From: Durusdinium trenchii
Taxonomy: Eukaryota > Sar > Dinophyceae > Suessiales > Symbiodiniaceae
Direction of reading: 5' to 3'
DNA length: 64,000 nt
NCBI GenBank assembly: GCA_963970005.1
Contig: CAXAMN010027439.1
Location: 1 to 64,000 of the forward strand
The notes beneath the pieces are model-generated. The model did not search any database. It was not told where the DNA came from and worked only from the letters and a program-made list of their open reading frames with translations. Position numbers and translations under genes: made by a program. The first letter of the stretch is position 1, and each line of letters begins with the position of its first letter. This document shows positions 11,076 through 20,644 of this stretch, in pieces.

Positions 11076-12412
11076 AGTGGAGACAGAATACCATACTACT
11101 GGCAGTAAGAGTAAGCCGCAATCCGAACAGCTCGAGTTTTTACTTCCATGTGAGAGTTGTTTTTTGCGCTCACTTTGATATACATCCTTGTGCTCTTGAT
11201 GAATGCTTGCACGAAAGGGAGTCACCGGTGGGTCTTAGTACCTGAGTAGCTTTAGTTTGTTGATCTTCTCTGCAACCAAGTTGATTTTGGGGCTTTGTAA
11301 ACGGTCCAAGAAGCTCTTCAGTCGGAGTCCCCCGCCACGTGGGCCACCGACCCGCTAGGCTGGCCGGCCCCGCTCGGCGGGGCCCGCCTTTGGGCACGCG
11401 CGGCGCGGGTGGGGACGCCGAGATCTCCAGGGTTCCTTGAAACCACATGTTTTTGTCATGTGCAGGCTGCAAGACATGTTTTTGTCATGTGCTGCCAGTC
11501 TCACCTGACTTCTGATTACAAGAAGAACCCTTGGAATGAGTGATTCGTGTCCCCGAAAGCAGGACTTTCCGGTGTTGATGCTCAGTACACAGCAAGATTC
11601 TCAAGACACATGTTGTTACATGCAACAGACGAAACAATGTAACAACACAGTTGCAAATTGGTGTGAAACTGCATGGTCTGGGATGGACTACGGCACCCGT
11701 CGTAGACCTAGGGACCTAGTGCACCACACCTCTTGCTCGTCTAAAGGAGTGGAGCAGATGTTCCTTTGCAGGATGTGCACATATTTGGATGTAGGTTGGA
11801 GTAGGTTGGAGGCCATCGCTAGTAGGTTGGAGGCCATTGCTAGTAGGTTGGATGTCAGATATCTGGCGAAGAGGCTTTGTTCCTCCCTCCTCAGGCTGGG
11901 AGGCGGAAATGCGACTCCAGGCCTGATGCCACAAATTCTTCGTAGGCGGTTGGCTTTGTTTGGGATGGCTTTTTTTGGCGTATATTTTGTACTGACGGGT
12001 CCTAGACATTTGGATCGTTGTGCGAATGAAACACATGCCCTACGTTCGTCTTTGGGCACACGGACTTGATGAAGGAACAAGTGCCTTTGGATCGGACTAT
12101 CAGACCATCAGACCCTTGATTTTGTCAGGAAAGCGGGAGTAGTTCCTTCCATGTAGCTATCCCCTGCTTCACTTCATATATGAAACAAGGCACTAACATG
12201 CAAATCCGCAAAGTGTCAGACAGTCTGCACTTTGACATTGTAACGCGCACTGTCTGTCTAAAGGATTCTGGCTTGCATGCTGCTTTTGCCCTTTGAGATC
12301 CATGAGCAAACTGCGAAGTCTGGCATTCAAAGCAAGTTTCTGGGATTTCATTGGATAATGTGATTGTCAGCGGAAACCATCCCCCGATTGGTTTGAGGGG
12401 ATGTCTCTTGAG
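11076..12412. other. Intron-like sequence, no gene supported
   Basis: Open frames at 11,536-12,069 (+) and on the opposite strand are composed partly of the dispersed GGTTGGAGGCCAT word (three copies at 11,795-11,855) and show no recognisable domain. They are treated as intron sequence between PGPG-repeat exons. Confidence 0.4.
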
Positions 12413-12449
12413 GCCCTGGTGCCTATGTGCCAAACTACAAAGCCACAAG
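12413..12449 (+). CDS. Short candidate exon, GPGAYVPNYKATR
   Basis: Bounded by TCTCTTGAG and a GT donor (GTGGGT), this 37-bp island reads PGAYVPNYKAT. The exon enters with two bases of a split codon, as do the islands near 14.12 and 25.36 kb; this shared phase supports real exons. A further piece at 12,455-12,543 reads NSKSNLGFGSPTARK and fits the F-G half of the unit. Confidence 0.45.
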
Positions 12450-12549
12450 GTGGGTTTTTGGAGAATGTGTTAAAAGCAAGCTCGGAAGGAAGGTTGAATT
12501 CAAAAAGCAACCTGGGATTTGGTTCTCCAACTGCTAGAAAGTGTCTGTC

Positions 12550-13234
12550 CGCTTAGTAGTAGCTGAATCCAAATATCTCATAGTAGTAGAACTCATGTGC
12601 CTGACAAGCATGGTTTGTAAATGACACTAAAACCAAGGCATGTGCAAGGCACGCCCACCTCTCTCTGACACTCTGGGACTCAATGGAAGCCTTTCTTCAA
12701 GCAGTTTTTGGCGCTTCCACTCAATGCGATGCTCATTCGAGACCTTCGACTGCAAAACCCGAACGACTGGAGTTGTTTCGCCCAGCGAAACGCCCGGAGA
12801 ACCCGTCGAACATCGTGAACAGGCGAAGCTGAAGGTGGTGCTCCATTTGGGCTGAACCTCCAAACGGGGACGGTCGTTTTGTAGAGACCGAAACAAACGT
12901 GTCGGGTCTGAAATTGGATTGGGGATTCCCCATGTCGTTCAACACTGCTGTTGCGGTCGGACATGGGGCAGATCATTGGTGGATGGGGGGAAAGCACCCA
13001 GATCTTTGGAGATGGAGAAGGATGATTTTGCTGTATGAGGAGAGGGTTCTTGGCCCTTCCACCCTCCATCTCCAAGCCTGACCTCCAGGTTTGAGCCACC
13101 GCGACATACCTGCACTCCACGGAGGGAGGGAGTGAGGGAGCACAGTTGGATTGGTCCTTGGGAAGAAACGGCGATCGAAGAGGTCGTTGGATTGGTCCCA
13201 AGGCACCTTGGAAGTTTGATTCCAAAGGCCACAT
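12550..13234. other. Unassigned region with overlapping open frames on both strands
   Basis: Several overlapping open frames exist on the - strand (12,627-13,269) and shorter ones on +. None has a domain I recognise and none is clearly better than the others, so no gene is called. Confidence 0.35.
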
Positions 13235-13350
13235 GTGGTGAACAAGGAGCTACTAGGGGCTCCTGGCATCGCTACTAGGAAGGAGCAAGGACGCTACTAG
13301 GGGCTGCTGGCCTTACTACTAGGAGCAAGAAGCTACTAGGAACAAAAGAC
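13235..13350. repeat. Dispersed CTACTAG mini-repeat cluster (b)
   Basis: About six CTACTAGG words with GGGGCT(C/G)CTGG and AGGAGCAAG spacers. Confidence 0.75.
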
Positions 13351-13989
13351 GAATGGGATCAGATGTTGGCAAAGATCTGAACTCTTCACAGTTTGAGTCC
13401 CGGACTCCGGTGTCCCAAAGGTTGAGTCCGGTGCCTTCAGAATCAACGGCCAACCCATGACAGACCTGAACGGACTTTGGTGGTGGACAAAGCATGAATC
13501 ATCTACAGTACTAGTACTGTATGTGAGTTTCTTTGTTTGTTTGTTTGATTTTTTCCTTTCTTTTGTATCGCTTCTAGGTTCTATTCACATGTTTCGAATT
13601 CAACAAATATGCTGCACAAGGGAGGGGCCCGCAAGTGGGTGCCGCACAGGTAAGACCTGGTGGAGGACCTGTGTTGGGAGTGCCCAGCGACAGGAGCACA
13701 CGACAGGAGCTCCAGAGCATGAGATTCACATTTCTTTCGACATTTTGACCTAAAGCCCAGCATTAAGGTTTTTGCCCAGCTTTAGATGATCTATTTTGAA
13801 CTCCAGTTTTTGGAACTTGTTCCACCTACCTGTTTGTGCGCATGAACCACGCCGCTCCATGTGGGACAGAGTCCGATGGATTGGTCTGAAGACGTCACCA
13901 AGAAATGGAAGGGAAGGCCGTAAGGCCCCCGTTCATTACGTTCCTTTGTTGTTTACCCTTGCCTTCCTTCTTTGCGGGGGTCTTTTCTT

Positions 13990-14095
13990 TGTTTCTAGTA
14001 GCTTCTTGTTTCTAATAGCTTCTTGTTACTACTAGTGAGGCACTTGTTCCTAGTAGCGATGCACTTGTTCCTAGTAGCTTCTTGGTTCTAATTCC
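13990..14095. repeat. Dispersed CTACTAG mini-repeat cluster (c), inverted orientation
   Basis: Words such as CTAGTAGCTTCTTGTT and CTTGTTACTACTAGTGAGGC are the reverse complement of those in clusters (a) and (b). Confidence 0.75.
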
Positions 14096-14117
14096 TTTGA
14101 CCTTTTTCTTTGCAACA

Positions 14118-14215
14118 AGCCACCGAGCCGAGCCGCTCGCTCGGACCCAGATTGGGGACTCCGGGCCCTGGCACCTACGGTGGCTACAGTGGCTACGGTG
14201 GAGAGTGCGACAGCT
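14118..14215 (+). CDS. Candidate exon with TPGPGTYGGYSGYGG
   Basis: After CAACAAG the frame reads TEPSRSLGPRLGTPGPGTY and then GGYSGYGG. This is the last PGPG island before the viral element begins 350 bp downstream. The next such islands are at 25.36 and 26.2 kb, so the virus would lie inside an intron of this gene. Confidence 0.5.
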
Positions 14216-14560
14216 GGGATTCCCAAGCTGTGCGAAGCTGGGGCCGTACGGACCCGATGGGAGATGGAGGGGATGGCTGCTATGGCGGTATGTTGGCTTC
14301 AAACAGACGTGAAGAGCTATCATACATTGTCCTACATGCAGGTGCAGTGTGAATCTACCCTGAGGCACAGTGTTTTCGCAGGTGGGTAGGTTCACCACTC
14401 CGAAAGTTGTTTGTCAAATGGTGCTTTTGAACCATTTGAAGACGATTTCTGTGAATCTTTTTTGCACCGATTCAGTGTGGCTGGACGAGGCCCTGTCTCA
14501 AAGGCAGCCCCACGCTGGGGGCGCGGCAGCTCAGAAGTCTGAACGAATCTCCTAAAAACA

Positions 14561-14651
14561 TGGTAAAATGGGGGGTTCTGGGGGAGTTCTTGTTCATCAA
14601 CCACCTCGTTGAATTTTCTTGGCTCTTGAAAGTTTGTGTTGAGCCTTTGTC
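14561..14651 (+). repeat. PLV terminal inverted repeat, left
   Basis: About 91 bp that match the reverse complement of 24,672-24,760 at over 85% by eye. Shared blocks include GAGTTCTTGTTCATCAA, GAATTTTCTTGGCTCTTGAA and TTTGTGTTGAGCCTTTGTC. The outermost few bases are uncertain. Host-like GC-rich sequence lies directly outside. Confidence 0.9.
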
Positions 14652-14739
14652 TTTGTTGTCTCTTCCTTCAATAGTTGAGTTTCCTTCTTGTAGTGTCTTG
14701 TGTATTCTTTCACTCTGTCTTCCATTATATACTCAACAT

Positions 14740-15422
14740 TAGATTATTTGATGTCCGATGCCTTTACCTACATCACCAACATATTTAGCGCCTGATACTC
14801 GTGATTGTAAAGGGGGTTGAAGGAGTTTCTACAGTATTTACATGGACGTTCGCCCCTCTGTCAAGAATGCTCACCACATTATTTGACGTTCTGTATCCCT
14901 CAACGTTTGGGTCGGTGTTCATTCCAACTCATCAGCGGGGCGTTGTATGTCCTGACCTTCCACCTCTTATTGTTGCTATTGTTCAGTTCCATCGCCACCG
15001 CTCCACCGAGACTGTGCCCTACAACCTTATCAATCAAATACCCGTTCCTTTGGATGTAGTCGTTCGCCGTTTTGTATCTTTTGGAATGACTTACCGTACG
15101 AAAGGGTATGAATAAGTCGTCCATAACGTCCTGTGGTAAATCTTTTGTTCCCGCTATGTACAGCGTCCTGTTGTCTGGATGGTAGTATAGTCCGTTGTCT
15201 GTGGTGTTGCTGTATGCCTTTTTCAATCCGGTCTGGTCGTTGATGTTGCTATATGTATCCAAGTATTCACTCTGCTTCTTGGTCTCTTATTTGACTTTTT
15301 TTAACTATACTGCTCTGTTTCTGGTAGTATTCTTTGTTGAAGGTCTTGCCGTCAATCTCTTTGAAGGGGTTGAAGTTTTGAACCCTTCCCTCTACCTTGA
15401 TGTTTTCGTATCTCTTTTTAAT
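14740..15422 (-). pseudogene. PLV lipase (class-3 type alpha/beta hydrolase), frameshifted
   Basis: On the - strand the middle part (15,262-14,900) carries VVGHSLGGAVAMEL, the nucleophile elbow G-H-S-L-G-G of class-3 lipases. Upstream is TLYIAGTKD, and downstream YNAPLMS. A separate frame supplies an N-terminal part (15,422-15,270: KKRYENIKVEGRVQ and FNPFKEIDGKTF) and another a C-terminal part with DPNVEGYRTSNNVVS and a candidate catalytic Asp in ILDRGA. At least two frame changes (near 15,265 and 14,905) break the gene, and no ATG is in frame at the start. Such lipases occur in PLVs, where a role in entry or membrane escape has been proposed. It is divergent from the penton gene across only ~50 AT-rich bases. 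Confidence 0.75.
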
Positions 15423-15472
15423 ATATAATTAACATTATAAAGTAAACATCTACAACCAATTATACATTATTG
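15423..15472. promoter_or_regulatory. AT-rich divergent intergenic spacer between lipase and penton genes
   Basis: About 50 bp, almost entirely A/T, separating two viral genes that point away from each other. The position implies a bidirectional promoter region; no specific element is claimed. Confidence 0.4.
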
Positions 15473-16035
15473 ATGTCAAGATTTAAGAAGATATACATTG
15501 ACAGCCACCACAGAACCATCAATTCTAACAGTTCCAGCGACTTTGAGATTTACCTTCCGGAAAGTCAGGAGTGTGGGGATGACACTAAACTCTACGTTCA
15601 TGAAATCACCATTCCTGACAGTATTTAACTCGTTCAGGCGGGTCTGAATAACAATGTACTTTAGACTTACGAACTTCACCTCAACTAGGGATGTCAAAGT
15701 TTCCATACCTTCCTCTTCTTATGTTAGTGCTACTCTGGCGACGGCTCTACAGGTTAACCCTCCTCGCTTTGAGAAATGTTTATTTGGTTTGTAGTGAGTT
15801 GTCCGATGCTAGGCAGTTGGGTTCAACTGGGGCGTATGCCATCATCAAAAAAGTTCCTATCAATGCTCCCTTTGGTTCGGTAATCTATCACAATGAAATC
15901 ATTGGGGCGGACTACATCAATGTAAGTAATCGTGTCTTGAGAACCCTTCGTTTTAAACTTGTAAATTCCTACGGTAGTGTCGTTGATTTGAATAATGTGA
16001 ATGTTTCCTTCAGTCTGACCTTCGTTGAAGAGTAA
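15473..16035 (+). pseudogene. PLV penton / minor capsid protein, broken into three frames
   Basis: The start at 15,473 reads IDSHHRTINSNSSSDFEIYL, a typical opening of PLV and Polinton minor capsid (penton) proteins. About 45 residues in, an in-frame TAA follows IPDSI. A second frame then gives MYFRLTNF and IPSSSYVSATLATALQ, and a third ends with VCSELSDARQLGSTGAY, APFGSVIYHNE and a closing FSLTFVEE. The order of these segments is that of a penton, whose C-terminal beta-rich part has the S-Y/F-G-S-V and L-x-F pattern. Frame changes lie near 15,640 and 15,790, and a central segment seems missing, since the total (~187 codons) is shorter than usual. Not functional as read. The adjacent major capsid gene expected in PLVs is absent. 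Confidence 0.72.
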
Positions 16036-16064
16036 GAGATTGATAATATTTTACTTATTAATCA

Positions 16065-16735
16065 CTTCTGTTTCTTCAGTTTTGGATAGAGTTGGCTTTT
16101 ATACATTTGTCTCATTTCTTTCAACCGTTCCACTTTTTCCTCCTTCTTGGCGGACTTCCATTGTTTGAATAGGTCTTGGTAATCCTGTAGGTCATTAGGT
16201 CAATGATATTTTTGTTGTGTCCGTCTTCAAATGCTTCCCTCATCACCTGTATCCCCGCTTTGCTGCGTGCGACCGCTTTGTGGATGGGAGATCTGGCGCC
16301 GGTGCTGATGAAGACGAAGATGCTGACGCCGATGCCGTTGCCTTTGCCTTTGGTCTTGTTCTTGGCGGCTGTTCTCCTTCAACATTGAGTATCTCCATCC
16401 GTTTAGGTGTTGGGTTTTTGTGGTGCTTCTTGGATGCTTGTGATGGTGGTTCTGCTCCCTCTCTCTCTCTCTCTCTCTTCTGACTTCCCGCTCGTGTATC
16501 CATATGTTCTACTTCTTCCTCTTCTGGTGGGGATTTCTTCGTTATTCTTCTCTTGGGTTTTGGTGTGAGTTTTGCCGTTAATCCTGTTGGGTTTGTTTTT
16601 GATTTTAATGGGTCTTTTTTAGTTCCTTTTGCTTTTGGTTTGGGTTTGTGCTCTACATCTGGAAGTAATGCCTCTGCGACGTTCTTTGCAACCGTTGAAC
16701 CTAATGATTTTGCTAAAGACTTTTTTCATTGCCCG
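16065..16735 (-). pseudogene. PLV basic, Lys/Pro-rich protein of unknown function, frameshifted
   Basis: The best frame (about 16,730-16,243, - strand) begins KKSLAKSLGSTVAKNVAEAL and continues through a Lys/Pro-rich region, a (RE)n run coming from a CT microsatellite at 16,458-16,480, and an Ala/Ser-rich tract. The initiating ATG is one base out of frame at an A6 run. Downstream a different frame carries VMREAFEDGHNKNIIDLM, then another ends in KEEKVERLKEMRQMYKSQL and LKKQK before the stop near 16,065. Three frame changes make it a pseudogene as read. No domain recognised; the basic composition would suit a nucleic-acid- or virion-associated protein, which is a guess. Confidence 0.5.
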
Positions 16736-16764
16736 TTTCCCTGATGTGTCTATACTATATAATA

Positions 16765-17377
16765 TTTAATAGCCTGTCCGCTATGAGACCTCCTACTACT
16801 CCTCCTTGTGATGCTGCTACTGCCTTGACCGCTTCCTTCAGTAGTTTCTTTCCTGCGGGTTTGACTTTGTACATCACGGATTGGACGACGCTTTGCTTCA
16901 CCTCCTCTTCCTGAACACCTGCGCGCTGGAGGATGAACCCGCACTATCCATTATGGTTTTATTCATAGCGTGGAAGTCTGCCCTATGACTTAAACTGACC
17001 TGTTCCGCTATTTTCCTGTCTTCCTCTTCTCTCATCTCCGCTTCCTTCTCAAAACTCTTTTCGTAAAGGTCAATGGCGTCGTCTCTCAATTCCTCCATTT
17101 CATCATCATCCACGGGATGAAAGACAGTGTCTTCTGTGATGGTCGCCTCCTGTGCCATCCGCTTGAAGTTCTGCTGTTGAAGGTCTGCTGGATGAATGTT
17201 GCTGTTCTCGTTGGGCGCTGTGTTGAGCGGACTGCCGTGAAAATACCAAGCGTTCCTGTCAAAGACCTTCCTTATTTCATTGGTCTTAATCTTTTCTTTG
17301 TCTAGTTCCTTGATTAACTCCGCATAAGTGGGAACTCTTGTCAATCCCTGTTTCGCGTTTATCACTGCTGTAGCCAT
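16765..17377 (-). pseudogene. PLV unknown protein with C-terminal Gly-rich segment, one frameshift
   Basis: Frame 17,377-16,898 codes 159 aa starting MATAVINAKQGLTRVPTYAE. It has an acidic helical stretch (DDDEMEELRDDAIDLYEKSF) and ends prematurely after SSSSAQVFRKRR. A one-base shift near 16,923 opens a continuing frame VQEEEVKQSVVQSVMYKVKP, followed by AVAASQGGVVGGLIADRLL, closing at a TAG near 16,766. The Gly-rich hydrophobic end (GGVVGGLIADR) resembles membrane-active or virion-associated viral peptides, but no family is recognised. It lies head-to-tail with the other - strand genes of the block 20.2 to 16.1 kb. Confidence 0.55.
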
Positions 17378-17426
17378 AATAGTATATATTATATATTAAT
17401 AATGAGAACATGTTAATATAAACTAT

Positions 17427-17801
17427 TTACTCCTCACCACCTCGCAACCATTGTTTATATTCATTTTTCCTGTTCCTCATCGCCTCAACGTTTGCCCCGT
17501 AGTCGGTCAGTCTGTGGTTTTTCTTTATCTGTCTTAATCTCTGTATCTCGTTTGACATCATCTCGCTCTCCTCCTTTATCCTCTGTTTGGTTCGTAGGAC
17601 TTTGTAGTCGTGTTCAAGGTTGTGATACTCCAACGTATTCTTTAGATGTTTCTGGTAGTTGTGGTCTGGCACTCTGGCGCTGTTGTTGTCATTGTGGTAG
17701 TAGTGGTCCATGGAAGTATATACTTTTTTCTTCTTCGGGTTAGTATCTACCGGAGTGCTTCCGGATAGATTTTTACTGCTGTAAAGGGTCTGCTTCCTCA
17801 T
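17427..17801 (-). CDS. PLV unknown protein, 124 aa, basic and coiled-coil-like
   Basis: Intact frame on the - strand. The N-terminal third is basic and Ser/Pro-containing (NPKKKKVYTSMDHYYH). Residues ~50-115 are charged and helical with heptad-like spacing (YKVLRTKQRIKEESEMMSNE, QRLRQIKKNHRL). It ends in WLRGGEE. No family recognised. It sits between the zinc-finger gene and the Gly-rich protein gene, all on the same strand with short AT-rich spacers, as in a compact viral gene block. Confidence 0.65.
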   Translation of the reverse strand: MRKQTLYSSKNLSGSTPVDTNPKKKKVYTSMDHYYHNDNNSARVPDHNYQKHLKNTLEYHNLEHDYKVLRTKQRIKEESEMMSNEIQRLRQIKKNHRLTDYGANVEAMRNRKNEYKQWLRGGEE

Positions 17802-17882
17802 AACGTCTCTCTGACGTTCTCGTCGTAGATGTCCTTTTTATTCAGTTCCATTTTCTGCCTATCAATCAACATATATTAAGAC

Positions 17883-18395
17883 TTACAAATTTTTAGATGC
17901 TAAACTTTTAACTTTCTCCTTCTTTTGGGTGTTCTTCTCTTCTTTGATGGTGGCATACTTCTCCCTTGCGGTCTTGTGCTCATTCTGTAGTTCTTCCTTC
18001 ATTTGTTTCATAATGTCCGCTTTCAACTGCTCCGCATCAATGACGGTCTTCACCATTGCTTTTTGCTGTTTCTTCTCCTGAAGTGGCTTACATAGGTGGT
18101 TGCAACGATAGTTGTGTTTGGACATATACTTATTACAGTCAGCGCAGAAGACCGTTTCGTTGCGTTGGTTTCGGTTGAAGAGGTTCTTCTGCTTCAACTT
18201 GTTCATATCGGTCTTGGTCATCACTTGGGCTTCTTTAGGTTTCTCTTCTTCTTCTTTTGGTTCTGCTTCTTTTTCTTTCGCCTCTTCGTTCTGTGTTCCC
18301 TCTTGTTCATCCACTTCGTTTTTGATTTCTTCCTTGGCTTCTTCGGTTTCTATATCCTTCACAATTATTTCAGTCATATATATAATACTATTCAT
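17883..18395 (-). CDS. PLV zinc-finger protein with acidic and Lys-rich flanks, 170 aa
   Basis: Intact frame. Residues 15-60 are very Glu-rich. A zinc-binding motif follows: C84, C87, H94, C98, H100 and C102 in FCADCNKYMSKHNYRCNHLC. The C-terminal 65 residues are Lys/Glu-rich and helical. The ATG overlaps the stop of the packaging ATPase frame (ATGA at 18,392-18,395), showing the two genes were once adjacent and tightly packed. Such single-finger proteins are common in PLVs and presumably bind nucleic acid. A second Met at residue 7 is an alternative start. Confidence 0.72.
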   Translation of the reverse strand: MNSIIYMTEIIVKDIETEEAKEEIKNEVDEQEGTQNEEAKEKEAEPKEEEEKPKEAQVMTKTDMNKLKQKNLFNRNQRNETVFCADCNKYMSKHNYRCNHLCKPLQEKKQQKAMVKTVIDAEQLKADIMKQMKEELQNEHKTAREKYATIKEEKNTQKKEKVKSLASKNL

Positions 18396-18525
18396 TTTAA
18401 TATACGTTTATAATGAAGGTATGGGGCGTGTTTATCAATTTGATTTGTATTGACGACGATTTGTTTGTTGAGGTCTTTGTAGAACATCTTTGTCTTGTCC
18501 GATTGCATCAAATCAACATATAGGA

Positions 18526-19556
18526 ATCATATAGGAGGAAGAGAGTGAATACAAGAGTTAATTAGAATTAACTCCGGTGTTAATTCTTCATCTTCAACCC
18601 CTATTCAACCCTGCACTCGATGAGGAATTAACTCAAGAGTTAATTCCCTCAGCAACGCTGTGCACAAAGACACACCAAGAATGAATTAACACTGGAGTTA
18701 ACTCTTATCCTTGGGTTAGGTTTCTTGTTTCCTTTTCCTTGTTTCTCTATGGATGTTTCCTTTAGCAAGGGAGAAGCGAGGCAGAAGGCAGGGAAGCACC
18801 AGCAAAGAATTAACTCGGGAGTTAATTCTTTACCTTGGTCCCCTGGTTCCTCTTCTCCTGGTGAATGAAACCTTTTCCATAGTAGGTCTTATGATCTTAT
18901 GGGTGTTTCCTTTAGCAAGNNNNNNNNNNAACTCTTTTCCATAGTGGGTCTTATGGATGTTTCCTTTAGCAAAGGAAAGAGAGGCAGGAGGCAGGGACGC
19001 ACCAGCAAAGAAATAACTCTGGAGTTTATTCTTTTCCTCCTCTCCTGGTGAATGAAGAGGCAGGAGGCAGGGAAGCACCAGCAAAGAATTAACTCTGGAT
19101 TTAGTTCTTTTCCTTGGTCTCCTTGCTCCTCTTCTCCAGGTGAATGAAACTCTTTTCCATAGTGGGTCTTAGCAAAGGAGAAGAGAGGCAGGAGTTAGGG
19201 AAGTCCCCATGGTAGGTGCTGTCTTCCCGGTTTCCGGGTACCAATGCCATGCTTTCTCAAGCCAAAACTGCCATCCAAATACGTGCGAAAAAGAGTTAAC
19301 TCTGGATTTAATTCTTTTCGAGGAGCCCACTATGGATTTAATTCTTTTAGATAGACAGAAATCGACTGATATATGTGGAGCCAGCAGGACCCTGCGGGAA
19401 AAGAATTAAATCCCGAGTTAATTCTTTTACATGGCAGCATTCAAGGAGGAATTAACTCCCAAGTCAATGCTTCTGATGGAACCCTTGATGAGTAGCAAAT
19501 CCTGAAGAATTAACTCCAGAGTTAAAACTAATTAACTCTTGTATCTACTCTTTTTC
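18526..19556. mobile_element. Transposon-like insertion with ~29-bp TIRs and 9-bp target duplication, inside the ATPase gene
   Basis: Ends are inverted copies: 18,537-18,565 matches the reverse complement of the right end at about 25 of 29 positions, sharing ATACAAGAGTTAATTAG. The 9-mer CATATAGGA lies at 18,517-18,525 and 19,557-19,565, flanking the insertion, with a third copy at 18,528-18,536. Inside are about ten palindromes of GAATTAACTC followed by its reverse complement, and tandem ~150-bp units containing TTTCCTTTAGCAAAGG and GGCAGGAGGCAGGGAAGCAC. No transposase is coded, so this is MITE-like; a 9-bp duplication would suit Mutator-like (MULE) transposons. Ten Ns at 18,920-18,929 mark an assembly gap within it. 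Confidence 0.8.
18920..18929. other. Assembly gap of 10 N
   Basis: Unresolved bases inside the tandem-repeat part of the insertion; true repeat number may be larger. Confidence 0.99.
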
Positions 19557-20232
19557 CATATAGGAAGCCGTGGCGGTCATCCGTCGCAATCCTATATATC
19601 TTATCCAATGTCTTCTTGTCATACAGTCGGCTTAACTCATCCAATATTGCCTCCAAATCCTTTGATTACGAAGTTTGAAGATGAATAGTTGCGTGGCATT
19701 CTTTAGAACCACTGGTGATATTTGCGTGTAGGACTGTGAAGTGATGAAGGTAGATATATACCAATGTCTCCCTTTCGTGAAGAGTTTGATTTGTTCCTTG
19801 TTCTTTCTTACCACCTTGTCGTTGTCCGCCCAGTCGACTATGATGATACAGATGTTGTATAGGTGCTTGTATTCCTTCTCCTTCATATACTTTATTATTC
19901 CCTCCTGCGTGTCTATGATGTTCTTTAGGTCTTTCTCCTCAAAGTTGTCAAAGTAGATGGGGTCTTCATCAGAGTGTTTTATATCCATCTCGTTTTCAAT
20001 GTATTTTTTTTACAACCGTCCAAGTGTCATCCATAAAGACGGTGGGCGAAAATATGTATATCCTTTCAAACCAGTCTTTGTAGATGTCCATTATCGGATT
20101 TGTTAATGCCACCGTCTTACCCGTTCCTGATGGAGCGTTCAACAGTATTCTCGCTGGAAGCGGTGCCATATAACCATACTTTGACTGCTTACTGCTGTAT
20201 TTCTTGTGCTTATAGGGTTTGATATTTATCAT

Positions 20233-20474
20233 TGAGCGATATTAAACATATTTAGAAAATACAATGTTTATATTCTTATTGAAGGAAACCATTTAGGGAC
20301 AGTTCGCTTCAATCCGCATAAGTCACTAATTAGTTTGATTTGCGATGGACTTGCCCCACCCAGTGTTTGACGATTGCCAAGTTGAATTCATACAGTGCTC
20401 CCCCCAAAGCACTATAATTAGATTTTTATATGGTAATATCTAATTATAGTTAAACACCTAAAAACATATATAGT
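20233..20474. other. AT-rich spacer between ATPase and rightward viral genes
   Basis: No gene seen. The spacer separates the leftward block (ATPase to the basic protein) from rightward genes and probably holds promoters for both. A less AT-rich patch lies at 20,340-20,410. Confidence 0.4.
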
Positions 20475-20603
20475 ATGACACTTTCTGAATACGGCGCTTA
20501 CATAATGGCAATAGATGATATGCAAACTAGAATTACTGATGATGATAAATACACCGTTGTCAAAGACTATAAAATAACACACTGTTGTAAAATACACACT
20601 TGA
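20475..20603 (+). CDS. PLV small ORF, 42 aa
   Basis: Short frame starting MTLSEYGAYIMAIDDMQTR and ending ITHCCKIHT. It sits 42 bp upstream of the zinc-ribbon gene on the same strand, with AT-rich flanks. No family recognised; it could be a genuine small viral protein or a chance frame. Confidence 0.35.
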   Translation: MTLSEYGAYIMAIDDMQTRITDDDKYTVVKDYKITHCCKIHT

Positions 20604-20644
20604 AGTATCAAAATTGATAATTACATATCTAAAATTTAACATAA

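Larger units (their letters stand above)
18392..20232 (-). pseudogene. PLV packaging ATPase (FtsK/HerA, A32-like), frameshifted and split by a transposon-like insertion
   Basis: The N-terminal part (20,232-19,996) has a Walker A motif NAPSGTGKT at about residues 33-41. After a one-base shift at an A8 run near 20,010 the frame 19,988-19,632 gives the Walker B region IIIVDWAD, then TKGRHWYIS, TSQSYTQISPVVLKNATQLF and KLRNQ, the C-terminal signature of PLV and Polinton ATPases. A further frame change near 19,660 leads to ILDELSRLYDKKTLDKIYR, then DDRHGFLY. There a ~1.03-kb insertion interrupts the gene. Beyond it the frame resumes as VDLMQSDKTKMFYKDL and stops at 18,392, overlapping the next gene's ATG. 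Without the insertion the gene is about 266 codons, normal for this family. The usual D-D of Walker B reads V-D-W here. Its role is genome packaging into capsids. Confidence 0.85.

Noticed and set aside
16096..18453. Plus-strand open frames over the left viral gene block
   Set aside because: They are Ser/Phe/Leu-rich antisense shadows of Lys/Glu-rich genes on the - strand, which show viral motifs and gene overlap.
18526..19556. The ATPase insertion as a spliceosomal intron
   Set aside because: No GT/GC/GA donor and AG acceptor combination near its ends restores the frame; the 9-bp duplication and inverted ends fit a transposon better.
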